Source: Zonotrichia leucophrys gambelii
Lineage: Eukaryota; Chordata; Aves; Passeriformes; Passerellidae
Length of the DNA: 64,000 nucleotides
Assembly (NCBI RefSeq): GCF_028769735.1
Contig: NC_088195.1
Span: 1-64,000 of the forward strand
Direction: 5' to 3'
Part shown: positions 30,838 through 46,888 of the stretch, one piece after another
How positions within the stretch are numbered: the stretch's first letter is position 1
Layout: each line of letters begins with the position of its first letter
Program-made: the position numbers and the translations under genes
The notes under the pieces: generated by a model
The model's database searches: none
Told to the model about the DNA's origin: nothing
What the model saw: only the letters and a program-made list of their open reading frames with translations

Positions 30838-32274
30838 CTGCAATCAGAAAGACCGAATTTTCCATTACAGGGGAAAACTATCCACAAATATCAGAGTTTT
30901 CATTAAAGAACACCTAGGCTCATGAAAAATATGAGGAAAATTCAGGTCTCGTTTTCTTCCCTGATGAAAGGTAAAAGTCTGTTCCAGGGAATCTGAAGCC
31001 CTGCAACTCTTACTCCTTCTTGTCGGGGCACCAGGGTAGTTATTGCACTAAATGATGAGCCTTGTATTCAATGAAATCACACAACTTAAAACATATAATA
31101 AACTTAAAGACCCGTCTGTACTGAAAATTACATGCAAAAGGCTCCTTTTTATGGCAAATTCAGCATCTGGTAAGAGGGTGCCAGCAGCGCATGACTGACT
31201 GAAGGTAATAAGCAGTTACCACAGAGGTCAGCTTATCAAGTTTATTGTTCTAGTTATCTTGACCATAGAAATTTAAATATTAGAATAATGAATATAGTCA
31301 GCCAGACATTTTAAGGATAAATTTGCCCTGCAATCTTGTTTGAGGCTGTCCTAAGTTTGACAATAACAGGAATTTCCCTAGCACATGACAGCATGTTACC
31401 AATTACTAATATGAGTGTTGCTCCACAGGGTCTGACTAAAGACCCAATGGGTCCATTAATTTAAATATTACTCATTTGGATATCCTGCATCTCTGTTTAA
31501 AGAGCTGCATGTACGTTTAATAAGCAGCAGTATGGAGCCATTGCTCCAGCTGGCTTCATTATGGATACATGGCTGTTAGGCTGGGCAGTTTTGGAGGATG
31601 ACACACCATTCTGAGCCTGCTTCAGCTTTTGGAACATGTCAGGCATTTGCTGAAGACAGAGCTACCTGATACTCTTTCCTAGCAGACTAAATTGCCCACC
31701 TGTGTAGGAAATGGTTGCAGAAATTGCCTGGAGGCTACTCACCTGGAAGTCTTGAAGGAATTTAAATCAATCAGTCAGATTGCTCCCTTAGCCTCTGCAT
31801 TCAAATACTATGTCATATGCAATAGTTATCATCAGCAATATGTATTTTGCCACACCTTCTTTGTTATTCCTATATTCTGTTACTTATGGACCTTCTTCTG
31901 CCATATTCCTCCTATACAACTGTTTCCAGTGAGATCATCACTCACGTGCAGCTTTCTCCTTAAGAATGACACTGGAACAAAACATCTCATATTCTGCTCA
32001 GGAATGCAGATACACCTTTTGTTTGGCCAGATTCTACTATTTCAGGGAAAATACATCAGCAAGTGTTAGAGGCACACATCCTCCCCCCAGCCCCCCCAGT
32101 CCTATGTAAATTCCTACTGCCACCAAACAGGTGACACTCAGCACTATGCTGCCAGCTCCAGAGTCACATCTACCCAGGAGAAGCTTCTTCCACAGAAGTA
32201 ATGGAACGTATCCAGTTGGAATAAACTCATACATTTATCAGTGACAGGTGGCAAATGCATTCTGAACATCTCAC
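30838..32274 (-). other. MAGI3 intron 6
   Basis: This 1.4 kb intron carries one copy of the exon-6-flanking direct repeat at 32061-32096. No other repeat is recognised. Confidence 0.6.
32061..32096. repeat. Direct repeat copy 1 flanking exon 6
   Basis: AAGTGTTAGAGGCACACATC followed by CTCCCCCCAGCCCCCC matches 32540-32575 apart from two or three bases. Exon 6 lies between the copies. Confidence 0.8.
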
Positions 32275-32354
32275 CTCCATCTTCACAATCTTCAGGAGCT
32301 TTGGCCTTCTTACAGAGTCGGGGATCAAGCCATGTCGTTGTCTTGGTGTTGTGA
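32275..32354 (-). CDS. MAGI3: MAGI3 exon 6: second half of WW1
   Basis: The exon has 80 bp and encodes residues 208-233 plus split ends. The peptide is [20 protein letters not shown] then EDCEDG. It supplies the second signature tryptophan (W215) and the WLDPR proline (P218) that complete WW1, followed by a lysine-rich and then acidic linker. The acceptor is ctctacag and the donor gtgaga. A pair of 36 bp direct repeats flanks this exon in the two neighbouring introns. Confidence 0.95.
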
Positions 32355-33137
32355 CTGTAGAGCAGAACACATGTCAGTAAGAGAACTCCCTCACACTGAA
32401 GAAACTTTCCTTCAAGTATTTACTATTGTAGGAAAATGTAGACTTTAGATAATACAACCATTATTTGTGCCTCAATCACATCACAAAATGCTAAAAAGAA
32501 AAGGCACCAGCACACTGGGGACTCTCCAGGGCACACAGGAAGTGTTAGAGGCAGAGATCCTCCCCCCAGCCCCCCAAAAGCTCATATGGGAACAGCAGCT
32601 GTTTCTACCTGATAGGAAAAAAAAAATGTCTAGCCTCCTCATATGCTAAACTCTCTGGAAGGAGAGGTTTCTGTTTCATTTTTTCCTTAGAACTCATAAA
32701 TGAGGCAGTTTTACATGTGCACACAAAAGCTACTTTCCTACCCTGGGCTTTCATCTGGGCTATTTGTATTTTGAAATATCCATTCCCAGCCAAGGAACAC
32801 AAGCAGAGAAGAGAAGCTAAACAAGGTCTCAAATTTCAAGGAAATTTGACATAGAGAAGGTTTCCGTGTCACGTGTCACTTAGCAATACTCAGTCAGCTT
32901 TGTATTTGTGAGATACAAAACTTAGAAAAAACAAACTGACTTTGCAGGTGGAACCATAAGGTCTTCCTGCACAATGGGAATTGTACCGAGCATTCAATGA
33001 GTAAGGAGTGTAACAGTAGGAAAATAGTAAATTTCATAAAGAAACAGAAGCAGCACGAGAAGAAGAGAGGTGAAAGAGCAAGCTTTCCAGACTGCAGCCA
33101 CCAGCATTTGTCTCCTCCAAGGAGTTGAGTTACTCAC
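32355..33137 (-). other. MAGI3 intron 5
   Basis: This 783 bp intron interrupts WW1. It contains the second direct-repeat copy; nothing else is recognised. Confidence 0.6.
32540..32575. repeat. Direct repeat copy 2 flanking exon 6
   Basis: AAGTGTTAGAGGCAGAGATC followed by CTCCCCCCAGCCCCCC lies 479 bases from copy 1 in the same orientation. Confidence 0.8.
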
Positions 33138-33312
33138 TCAATGAAGTAGATCATGCCAGTATCTGTGTAGGCCATTTCCCAGTTCTTGGGTAGTGGTTCC
33201 AGGGTCTCATCCCTTGACAAATAATTTCTGAAGTCCATGTTGCTGCTTGTCTGGTTGTAGCTGGGAACAGGTTTCATCCAGTCAGGAGAATCTGAATGTT
33301 TTTCTTTGTTTT
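33138..33312 (-). CDS. MAGI3: MAGI3 exon 5: linker and first half of WW1
   Basis: The exon has 175 bp and encodes residues 150-206 plus two bases of D207. The acceptor is ctgcag before AAAACAAAG and the donor is gtgagt. The linker [20 protein letters not shown] is followed by [20 protein letters not shown], the first strands of WW1, with its first signature tryptophan at W193. WW domains bind proline-rich PPxY-type ligands. The intron splits the WW fold within the conserved FIDHNT motif. Confidence 0.94.
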
Positions 33313-34583
33313 CTGCAGTTGTTCAGGGAAAGTTTTTGTCAGATGCTTATGTTGTTTCTCACAAAGAACCACCCTCTTAATCTGGCTACGAGTGGATGTC
33401 AAACATGTCTCTCTATGTGATGTGCATTTTTTCAGCTGTGAACTTGGAAAAGCTGACATGAAAACACTGAACTCTGCTCTTCCCCTGCCAAACAGAATTA
33501 ACCTTGTATTATGTGCCTGAGCCTACTCTGAAAAATCAACACTGGCAGAAATCCAAGTTGACTATGTTCTGTTGCCATTTCTACAGAGATAACAGTGTTT
33601 GTAATGCCATAAAACAATCAAAAAATCCTACTAATATTCCTCAAAGAATCAGAAGGAAATGTAGAGAAGACCCAAACTGCCAGTAAAATAAACAACACCT
33701 TGCTACAAGCCACAACCAGAAAAAAGATCCCAAAAATTCCGGCAGGAAACTTTAAATAGAAGTCTCTATCCTTCAGAACTGAGGTTATGCTTGATACCCT
33801 CTGTGACATGACAATGTCCACGACCTTCACCCAACCACCAGCCTGACCATTGGCCCCTCTGTGGTGTTGCCAGCCCTGAAGATGACAAGACTAGGTCAGG
33901 TCTGGTCAGTGTAACACAGTCCTAAACAGTCACACAGAGGATCAACTGCAAATGCAATGTGACAGTTCCTCTCCACCATCAATTCACCCCCCTCCAGATG
34001 AGTAATCATGGCAGCAAAAGGAAAAGGGCATCTTGCCAATCCCAGAAAGGTCCTGCTGGACACCACTCCAGTCTCAACATGCTTGGCTTTGTTTCTCACT
34101 ACAAGCTCCCCCTTGGGTGATTTCAGGTTGTATGACAGTTCCCCTAGGCAAAATCTGAAAATTTTACAGTATGAGCCAATGTTGCCCCTTCAACCAATCA
34201 CTGCCTTAAAATCTCCTGTGTACAAATTCAGTGATTGCCTCAAAATTCAACAGTAACATTTTCAGGGTATGAATTCTACGCTGTGAAGGACTCTGTTATT
34301 TCAAGAGTGGACAAATTTTTCCTTCCTGCTCGTGTAACTGGCTCTGGTCCATATCCAGCACCACATGTTCTTGACCAGCAGTGCATTTTATGATGCAACT
34401 GCACATCTGGCTGGGAGAACAGCTGGTTCTTTTTAAAAGGTCATCTCAAAATCAAATAGAAGCACCAGTCTGAACAGAAACTGCCTTCATACTTCACCTA
34501 AACTAAGGAAGCACAAATGTTTTTTGTATAGTCCTTATCCATTCATACAATACTCCAGGGAATTTCTCCCCTTGTCAACCAAC
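33313..34583 (-). other. MAGI3 intron 4
   Basis: This is a 1.3 kb intron. No repeat or gene is recognised. Confidence 0.6.
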
Positions 34584-34793
34584 CTATCCCTCCACTGCCA
34601 TTAACTGCTTCCTTTTCTTCCTCTTCCTCCTCCTCAGGGAGAGAACTTTCCATCCTTTGCATTTTGCTGACGGATGTGGTTCTTTTCCTCTGCGATTCAG
34701 TATCAAAATCATTGTCAAAAAGAACTTGATCCACTGGATCAGGCTGAAAGGGGCTGGGCTCTGCTGGAGGCTTTGGAGTACCATAAAAATTAC
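34584..34793 (-). CDS. MAGI3: MAGI3 exon 4: end of GUK-like domain and acidic linker
   Basis: The exon has 210 bp and encodes residues 80-148 plus split ends. It starts [17 protein letters not shown], continues through a basic RKRTTSVSK stretch (possible phosphorylation region, inference) and ends in an uninterrupted run of glutamates followed by [10 protein letters not shown]. The acceptor is cattttcag. The donor gttggt at 34582-34583 is weak but gives the same residue count as recalled human MAGI3 across the junction, so I prefer it. The linker leads to WW1. Confidence 0.92.
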   Translation of the reverse strand, partial: VIFMVLQSLQQSPAPFSLIQWIKFFLTMILILNRRGKEPHPSAKCKGWKVLSLRRRKRKKRKQLMAVEG

Positions 34794-37811
<3,018 letters not shown>

Positions 37812-37972
37812 TTAGAAAGAAAAAAGAATAAATTAGAATAATCTGTAAAGCAGGATCTCACAATAAGAACTGTGTTTTAGTGCTATAGTAGTTTCAGAAA
37901 AAGCACGCAGCTAGAAGAGTTGCTTTGTTTTAAATACAACAACCTTGATGGAAAATATCATTTTGTGCTATC

Positions 37973-38215
37973 AAATCACAGAATCCCACAATAGTTTGTG
38001 TCAAAAAGGAACCTTAAAGCTCATCTTGTTTCACCCCTTGCCATGGGCAGGGACACCTTCCACTATCCCAGATTGCTCCAAGCCCCATCCAACCTGGCCT
38101 TGAATGCTGCCAGAGATGGGGCAGCCACAGCTTGTCCGGGCACCCTGTGCCAGGACCTCACCACCGTCACAGGGAAGAATTTCTTCTGGCACTGTGGTTT
38201 TAAGCAGAGCTGACT
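37973..38215 (-). mobile_element. CR1 3' end
   Basis: AAATCACAGAATCCCACAAT, then TTGCCATGGGCAGGGACACC and CCCATCCAACCTGGCCTTGA, give minus orientation. The fragment is about 240 bp. Confidence 0.88.
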
Positions 38216-41200
38216 AACAACCAGTCCCCCTCATCTCCCGAACAAGGCAGTGACAATAGTCTGGAATTGTTTGAAAATCAATATAAAGTATTAAAATACA
38301 AAACCTATTACCAAAATTCAAAGTCTCTACAGACAAGAAACTATTTAACTGCATTTTGAAGTAGTTTCCATTCAATTTACACCTACTCACCAGTCACCTG
38401 AGTTCAATATTTTGTCACATGGGAACTTGCATTCTTCAAATTATAAAAAGAAAATATTTCCTTCTTAAAAACATTGCATAATAGAAGGGAGTTGGGTTTT
38501 TTTACAGTTAGTCCTTTACAATACTTCTGTCAGGTATCATTAGTGAATCTGTCACATCACTGGAGAACCATGGCCCCTTCAGCACACAAATAACTGAGCT
38601 CTTGTATTACTGCCTCATCCTTCAGACAGGAGGGTACAAACCAATCTTTTGTACCCTGTCAGCCTCCCAGAAAACACAGTAAATAGGGTTCAGTGACCTT
38701 GGTAAATTTAAGTTACGCACTACAGCAGAACGCTCAGGGCTTCAGGGAAAAAGCTCAACCTTTGTCTCCAAACCTAGAGAAGGAGATGGGCAGCAGCAGA
38801 TGGATGCTGGTGTAGCACAACAGCAGGGAAAAAGGCTGGAACAGACAACTGCTCCTGTAAAATTACATCACTAACAGGTTATGAAACGCCTAAACCTGCC
38901 CCAGAAGCATTTCTGACGGGAGCCTTTGAAGCCTATGAGCTCAAGGTTGTCGAGGAGACCACCTCAAACAGATCACAGACCCCACAGCAGTCCTCATACA
39001 AGGCCCATTCACCTACGTCTTCAACCAATTACCGTACCTACATACATGTAAAATTTGGAAAAAATCCAAACCATCAAAATCCTCCCACCACTAACCAAGT
39101 TTTCCCAACCATGTGTCACTTCTGCAAAGCTGGTTGCGTGTTTTGGTTGTGGCAAGTTTATACTTTCCCTTCCCTTTTAGCCAAAGTGAAGGCATTCCAC
39201 ATCTTGTTCTCAACTCTCAAACATACCCTCAGCAACCACCACTCACCAACATCAAGCTGAATTTCAACCTGCACCCTCTTCCCTACAAACAAAATCATGT
39301 CACGATGAGTATTTCAAAATAGAACTAAGATTATCTATCAGCCCTTCAGAGAGGTCAGTGATGTCCACAGATTACAAAATCACCTTAAACCCTCATGCAA
39401 GGAGAGAATAAGCCCAGCGTACCCTCTGAACAAGCAGCACATCCTGTGCTGAACACAAGTCCTGAGCTCCAAATGAAATCAACTTCTCATCCCCTTGAAC
39501 ACCATCATTTATTTAAAAATTACTTCCAAACACATAAAAGGCATTTTGCAGTATTAGGACAACACCTCAGCATTGTCCTTGTGGCTGTCCAGCAATTACA
39601 CAAGGAACAGCAATTCCCACTAATGCAGTTCTCCAACCAACCCCTTCCCAGGAACGCACTACAACTCCACAGTCCCCACCTCAATTCCCTATTTCACCAG
39701 CATGAACTGTTCCTCATAAAATTTTGGATTTGCTTCCTGCAGCATAAGGAGCACAACACATCGTGGAATATGGAAACAAATGGGGTAATCTCCAGCAAGA
39801 AAAGTATTTTCCTGTTGTTACTACAAATTACTTTATTCTTTGCAGATAAGATAGTTCCTCAACATTAAAAAAAATGTTTTGCTGCTAAAATGGTCCATCC
39901 ATCTCCTTGTCAAAGCCAGATATGCACTTCAGCAATCCCAGCATATTTCTCTTAGGCAGATCAATACACTTATATTTCACTGAGGCAGATGGATCTGTTC
40001 ATCGGCTACTTTCAGAGTACTGCACATTGGAAAAACCAGTCAATATGTGAGAATCTGTTCTGGATGTAGAACTACAGACTTTATTTACTCACTGATCTTT
40101 CCCTCTTTATGTCTAAAATTTTAAAAGCTTATAAACCCTTTTCAATAAATATCAAATCAGTTTAAAGACAAAGTAAAGGCAAGGCTGCTACAAAGGATAC
40201 ACCAATGTTGAGGGATTAATCTTTATATTAAAAGTTTAGAGACTACACTATATTGTGAGACCAAGATGACTGAATTGAAGACTGACAGGATTGCCTGGCA
40301 AAAACAGAAAAAAGTCAAACAAAATAGCGGGCAGAGGAAAAGTTACAGAAATTTACAGAGAGAATGGTGTGCATTAGAAAGCAGAAAAATAAAGCAATTG
40401 TAAGGATGCTTTAGGCAACCTCTGGCAAAAGTCAGATTATTTTCCCACCAGGAGCTGAGCATGCTTCTTTTACATTTTTTCACACAGGCTTTTAGGAAAA
40501 CCTCATGTATCAGCCTCTCCAAAATGACCTGATAAATGTTGGGTTGGTGTTTGCTGTGCTGCTGAGCTGCTTCTAAAGGATGATGCCAGCAACACAGGGA
40601 CCAGTCAAGAGGAATAATATACTTTATACCACTCAGGTTCTGCCAGATGAACAGGCACAGGCCTCTTGTTTTCAGTTTTAATTTAAATTAACCAAAAAGG
40701 ACTGATCAGATGAGGATATGCCCACTGGAGTTGGGGGAGGAGAATTAAGTGACTGCAGAAAAAAAAAAAAAAAGGCCCAAGTGCCAGTGCAGCAAAACAC
40801 AGCATTGTGAATTAGGGAGACAAATTAAGGGGACAAAAGGGGGCTGGGGCTAGGGTTGGTTTCTGGGTCCCAGTGCATGTAGCCAGGGCACACCCAGCCT
40901 CTCATCCACCAAAACACAGCCCCCACAGTTCAAGGACCGGGCAGGAGGGAGCTCTCCTGGCCCAGCCCGCAGTGATCTGCCGCCACCTCCTGCTGATCCC
41001 CTTAATTCCACCCCCCAAGTCTCCTCACTCCCCTCCCCAGGGGAGTTTGAACAGCACAGAGTGAAAATTGGAGATATTACATACTGAGATGCAATTTTGT
41101 TTTCTCACTCAGAACATAGCAGAGAAGAAATGTAACCAGAGTATCATCTGGTACATTTGGAATTCCACACTGTGAACAGAATCCCAGAGTATCCAAGGGC

Positions 41201-43354
41201 TCCGCTCAGCTGTATGATGTGTTACATAAGCTGAGGCTGCCATAGGCCATTGACTATGAAAATTCCAGTGAAACATACGTTGAGAGCTATAAAGCAGCTC
41301 CATGATTTCACTCACAGTCTAACTAAAATAGGAATTCTCAGGGCTCATCAAGTGGAAAACAGCTACTGTTTAATTAAACTGGGCTGTCAATACACCCACT
41401 AAGATTAAGTGATTTTTGATGTGATCAAGCAAAAACCATTTAAAGAAACGTTCAGCTCCACAAATCAGGGATGCAGTGCTAGGAAACACAAGCTAGAATC
41501 ACTGTGTAACACATTAGCTTTATAATATTCCCCAACAACTACTAACATACGATGATTTCACATAAGTTCCAGATCCGAACACGTTCATTCACTGAGGACA
41601 ATGAATGACTTCCAAGCATGCAAGAGAATCACTGCATTTATGAAATGCAGAGAGGTTGGAAAGATCCAGTGGTGACGCAGCCATAAGTACCTGCCATCCT
41701 TCACCTGAAAGTATTTCACTGTGACCTGGCAAATACACACCTATGTTCTCAACACAAGGAGAAGGTGCAAGGTTCAAATTATTACAACTAATACAGAAAA
41801 GAGACTAGATCATTTTGAGAATGTCCAACCCAGTCAGCAGGTGCTTCCCCATTTTGTGGGTTAGAAGCATAGATGGACTCCTGGGCAGAAGCCTGCTTTT
41901 TCCTCAGGGAAGGGGGCCCACAGTCCTGGGATTTTTGAGGAGAAAGGCTGAGACTAGCAGCAATGCCGGGCAGCTTGTGTCCCAGGCCACCAAGGGCTCC
42001 ATGGCATGCTCACACTCAACACCTCCCTGTCTCCCTTCCAGGTAATGAAGGTAGGAACCCGAGTTGGGACTCAGCCAGTGGAAGAGACAAGTTCCCTCCC
42101 AAAAGAAAATCCAGGCCACTTTGGGAGGTGAGGTGACAACCATGCCTGAACCAGTGACCTATGTGGGAAAAGAGATCTTGGCCCCATTATGGACTCAGAA
42201 TAACTTCTGCTCATTCCCTGAAAAACTGCAGCTTCTTCAAAATGTAGGCAAGTTCCTTGTCAGGTGAAGCATTACATTTCAAGGCTCTTCACAGCCACAA
42301 TAATCCATTAAAACAAACTCATTTACTACCCAAAAGCTGAGAAATATAAGACAGGATTATACCAAAAGGCTTGTTTAGTCATAGTTTGCTATATACCATC
42401 CAATAAATTCCTGGTAATATTGCCTAACTTACAGAAATTATGGTAGAGATAAGCATTACAGTATTAATAAATCATTTACCAGACTGCTCAAAATACTGAC
42501 AGGGCGTTTACAGTACTAGTGAAAGAAATGAAAACCTGTTTATCCAGATTAAGGAAATAAAGTAACCACAAACTCCATTACAGAATGTACATCCCAGTTG
42601 ACTTTGGGGATTTTCTTACTTTTGCCAGCAAGAAAATCGACTCCACAACCACAAATAACTATGAATTTTGACTTTTTAAGCCTCCAGATTTAGATTACTC
42701 ATTACTAAAAACTAAGAGGTGTTCAACACCAGCCTTCACAGGATGCCTTCAGATCCTCAGTTGAGGTGGTGACCATTTCAGAGAGACAAAGCTTCTCATT
42801 CCACATTCTTGAATATCTCAGGATTCTGTGCTGTTTCCTGGAAATCCTACAGGGTTGGAAAGATTCTCCCAATAAACCTGGCCACTGTAAGTAAACCAGT
42901 GGAAAACTAATATAATTGTGTTTGCTCACGAAATTTCATCATTAAAGCATTTCAAGTTCTAAAGATAACTGAAATATCCTTTCAAAGGCATGTCACCAAA
43001 ACGTATTTGAGAAACACAAGAAGGAGTGGCAAATCACACGTTGTTCATTCCAAAATATACTTGGAGCTGAGAGGGACAACATATCAAATGTAAACAGTGG
43101 GAGCTTGGACACAATCCTCCTGGATTTTAGTTCTGTCTGTATAGAAAAAGTCACCTGTAACAGAAGGCTCTAGAGTGTGAGTATCTATGGGTGGGTTCCT
43201 ATCTGCCATGAAAAAAAAAAATCTAGCTAGAGCTGCCAGTGCCATTCGGGCAGTGTAGGAAAATAACACTTGGTACCCAGTTAACACTTGGTATTGTTCA
43301 CAGATGTACCAGAACCACAGAAGCTTGGAAATGAAGAATAAGCCTGAACTGCAG

Positions 43355-43580
43355 GACAAGGGCCAATGGCTTCCCACAGCCAGAGGGAAGGAATTCCTCC
43401 CCATGACGTTGCTGAGGCCTTAGCACGGGTTCTTCAGAGAAGCTGTGGCTGTAAGTGTTCAAGGCTGGGTTAGACTGGGCACGGAGAAACCTGGTCTAGT
43501 GGAAGGTTTCCCTGCCTATGTAATGAGACAATCCTTAAGGTCTCTTTCAAACTGAACCATTCTGGGATTTTGTGATCCAG
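43355..43580 (+). mobile_element. CR1 3' end
   Basis: GGACAAGGGCCAATGGCTTC, GTTCAAGGCTGGGTTAGACT and CCTTAAGGTCTCTTTCAAAC match the CR1 3' region in plus orientation. Confidence 0.8.
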
Positions 43581-44994
43581 CACTGTGAAATCAAGAGGTT
43601 GTTAACCTTTTGCCACCTACCCTGAGCTCATTTCCCTGCCTGCTCCAGCGTATGCATGGGCAGGGTGGGGGGACACTCTCCTGCACCCACAGAGGGCAGC
43701 TCTGGTCTAAGAACAACCAGCAACAAACAGCTTTTTTTTTAAACCACCTAAATGCACAAGCACTCAGCTCACATGCCAAAACACATTCTGAGCAGGGAGA
43801 GCATCAGCAGAGCTCTGGGCAGATGCCAGCCCCTTCCCTTCCATCTGCTCCTGGGACATGGCCATGCCTCCGCAGGGCATCCCCAGCCAGCACATGGCAG
43901 GGCGGGGTCACGCACCACTTTGGAACTAAGGAAAAAGTAGGAAATTGAGATCAGCTGCATTCGGAAACCCGTATGTAGGGTAGCAATACTACTCAATTAC
44001 ACGGCTCCAGCACAGGTCTCTACTTTCCTTCTCTGTATCTTGTTGCATCTGTAGACATTCTCAGCCAATGCATGACTTCCACAGAAAGGCAGCATTTAAA
44101 GTTGGTTTTATGCCCTGCACAGGCAGTAAAAAAAACCTGCATAGCCTAATGAATTGCCTACAACCTTAAAGATTTTTAAATGAAAATTCTTTTGAGTTAA
44201 GTAGTTAAAACTTTCAGACTCCAGCTTCACACACACCAGTTTCAGATATGATTACAGTAATACATCGCATGCACACAAAAATCCATTAACTATGGGAATA
44301 CAGTTAGGAGAATTACCAGTGACCAGGGTTTACTCTGATAATGCCAAGTATTTTAATGTTCTATTATTAAATGGGAGAACAGCAAGGCTGAAAAGTCTGT
44401 GCAGCTGTTTTTGATTGAAGATCAGACGCTGAAGGAGATATACACAGAACTCAAGTAATTTAAAATAATGAATGGGCTTCAAATAAAATGCACACATAAC
44501 CATTTCCTTCAACTTATAGTGGGGAAAAAGAAAAATTCAAAATAACTTTACACAAGGGAAGCTTGACCTTTTTTATTATATATGGAGACTTCCCCTTAAT
44601 TTGATATTTTCTCAAGAAGTGAAAAAACACTGAACAGATTAACAACATTTTGCCTATTTATAAAGATTTGCTGTATTTTCAAAAATGGGGTAAACTGGCC
44701 CATGATTTCCATTTCAAGTCAGATGCATTGACAGGGATGGTAAAGTACAAGGATCCAGATAAACTGCACCCTGTGAGCCTCTGCCACTGTCAGGTTTGAG
44801 ACAGAGAAAAGGATTTACAGGGATGCATGGAAAAATCCCTGAGCCCAGCCTGGGAGGTTGAAACATCTCACAAAAACCAAATGTGATTCACAAGATCTAA
44901 TTATGACTCTCAAAGTGACAAAGGGACGTAAAGCACAAAAGGAAACAGGCTTTTGACACCACAACAGCAGATGAATCAAACACACTGAACAGAA

Positions 44995-45262
44995 CAGAAC
45001 GTGGAATTGTTAAGGTTGGAAAAGAACTCTAAGGTCATCAAGTCCAACCATCAACCAGCACCCACTGTGTTCACCACTAAACCATGTCCTGAAGTACCAC
45101 ATCCATATGTTTCTTGGAATGCTTTCAGGGATAGTGACTCCACCACTTCCCTGGGCAGCCTGTTCCAAAGCTTTACAACCCTTCCCATGGAAAAAAATGT
45201 CCCAACATCTAGTATAAACCCTGGCCTCAGTGTAACTTGAGGCCATTTCCTGATCATGATCT
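44995..45262 (-). mobile_element. CR1 3' end
   Basis: AAGGTTGGAAAAGAACTCTA, CTTCCCTGGGCAGCCTGTTC and AATGTCCCAACATCTAGTAT are well conserved; the reverse strand gives LWNRLPREVVESLSL, the CR1 reverse-transcriptase tail. Confidence 0.9.
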
Positions 45263-46671
45263 ACTCAGACCACCATGCAAGTGATAGAGCTGGTACAGCA
45301 ACACACCAATGGGTTCAAACATGTTAAAAGGATGTTACAACACTCTAAAAGGTCAAAGCAACAATCAGAACTTGTAATACAAAGACAAGTTAAAAAAATT
45401 AAAATATAAAATTGTTTTAACAATAGCACTTTATTAAAACTCCTTAACTATGCACTCAAGGCCTCGCTGAGTTTTAATCATTGTGCAGCTCAATACACTA
45501 CAAAGGCTACTCTGGGTAAGTAGTATCTGTTGCTGCAACACTTGCACTGTGAAGCTACAGCCATGAAATAGTAGTCCTCTGTAGCTGCCACAGGTTACAG
45601 TAATACATAAATCATTTAGTCTGCTCTTAATTGAAAAGTGGAGCACCAAAACGAAGACAAGTAATCTGGACAATGGAGATGATTTTCCTAGGGCTAACTA
45701 TGGCTTGTTTTTCCCAATTTATAAATAATCTTCCACTCATTCCCTTAAATTTACAATGTGAGGTTTTAATTTATTCACACTACAGAAAATGCTTTACTGA
45801 GACAGCAAACAAACCCATTTGGTCTGGAAAGCACAATTAACATATCCAACTGAACAAAATGTTACTTGAGTCCCCTGACTGTTCTAATATTAATGCTTCC
45901 CTTTGGAAATCTCCAGCTTATGTGCAAATTCAAACTTACTGACGTTTAATATTACTCCATGTCACAGTGCAACAAGGGACCGCACACAGCACACCTGTGC
46001 AGGTTAACCTGTCATAGTGCTTGGCAGAAACTGCCAATCCTTCTGTCTGTCCAGAGAGTGCAGCATGTTTCAGATGTGACGTGTGTCTAACATACCGTAT
46101 CGCATTGCTTAAGCAGCGTGCAGCTATACAGAACGACACACTTCAATAACACCCCCAGAGAAAAATGTCCTTGCAGCTGCTCTGTTACACAAGCCATTTA
46201 ATCTACTTGGGACTTGGCACTGCTTTCCCAGCAGAAGGGTACATGTTCACATGTCAAGACCTTTTTTGAGTATTCAGATTAGAATAGAATTTACGCAAAT
46301 CACAGACAGGTTTATTTTTAGCCTACTTTCCATAGGAATCAAGATATGCAATTACACTCTGCATAATGTCTAGGCCCACTAACCTATTTCAGTATGGAGT
46401 TTGGCAGGGCAGGAGTCTGATGAAAACACTATTGACAAAGATGCTGCATGCCTGTTCTCCTTTGAGCAGACAAACCTGTGGGGTGACCATCCACCATGGA
46501 AAACAGAAAATGTTCCCAGCAGAGGTGTCCTCTAGCTGTGTCACGGAGCAGCAGTGGGTGGACTGTCATAGCTGGACCTATAACTAACTTACACAACAGC
46601 AAATTGGGCTTTTAAATACCAGCCTCATTCTGAAGATAGCTGCTTTGCACTGCCTGCAAGTATAACACCTC

Positions 46672-46888
46672 TTTACTATATTATATTATTATATTATAAT
46701 ATTATTATATATAATTATATATAATATAATTACAATAATAATTATATTATATTATATTATATTATATTATATTATATTATATTATATTATATTATATTAT
46801 ATTATATTATATTATATTATATTATATTATATTATATATAATAATATATATAATTATATATAATAATTATATTATATTATATTATATC
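46672..46888. repeat. (TATTA)n microsatellite
   Basis: There is a pure five-base repeat from about 46743 to 46838, flanked on both sides by imperfect AT repeats (TATATAATTATATATAATA) that are near mirror and complementary images. It is likely length-variable and able to form a cruciform. Confidence 0.95.
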
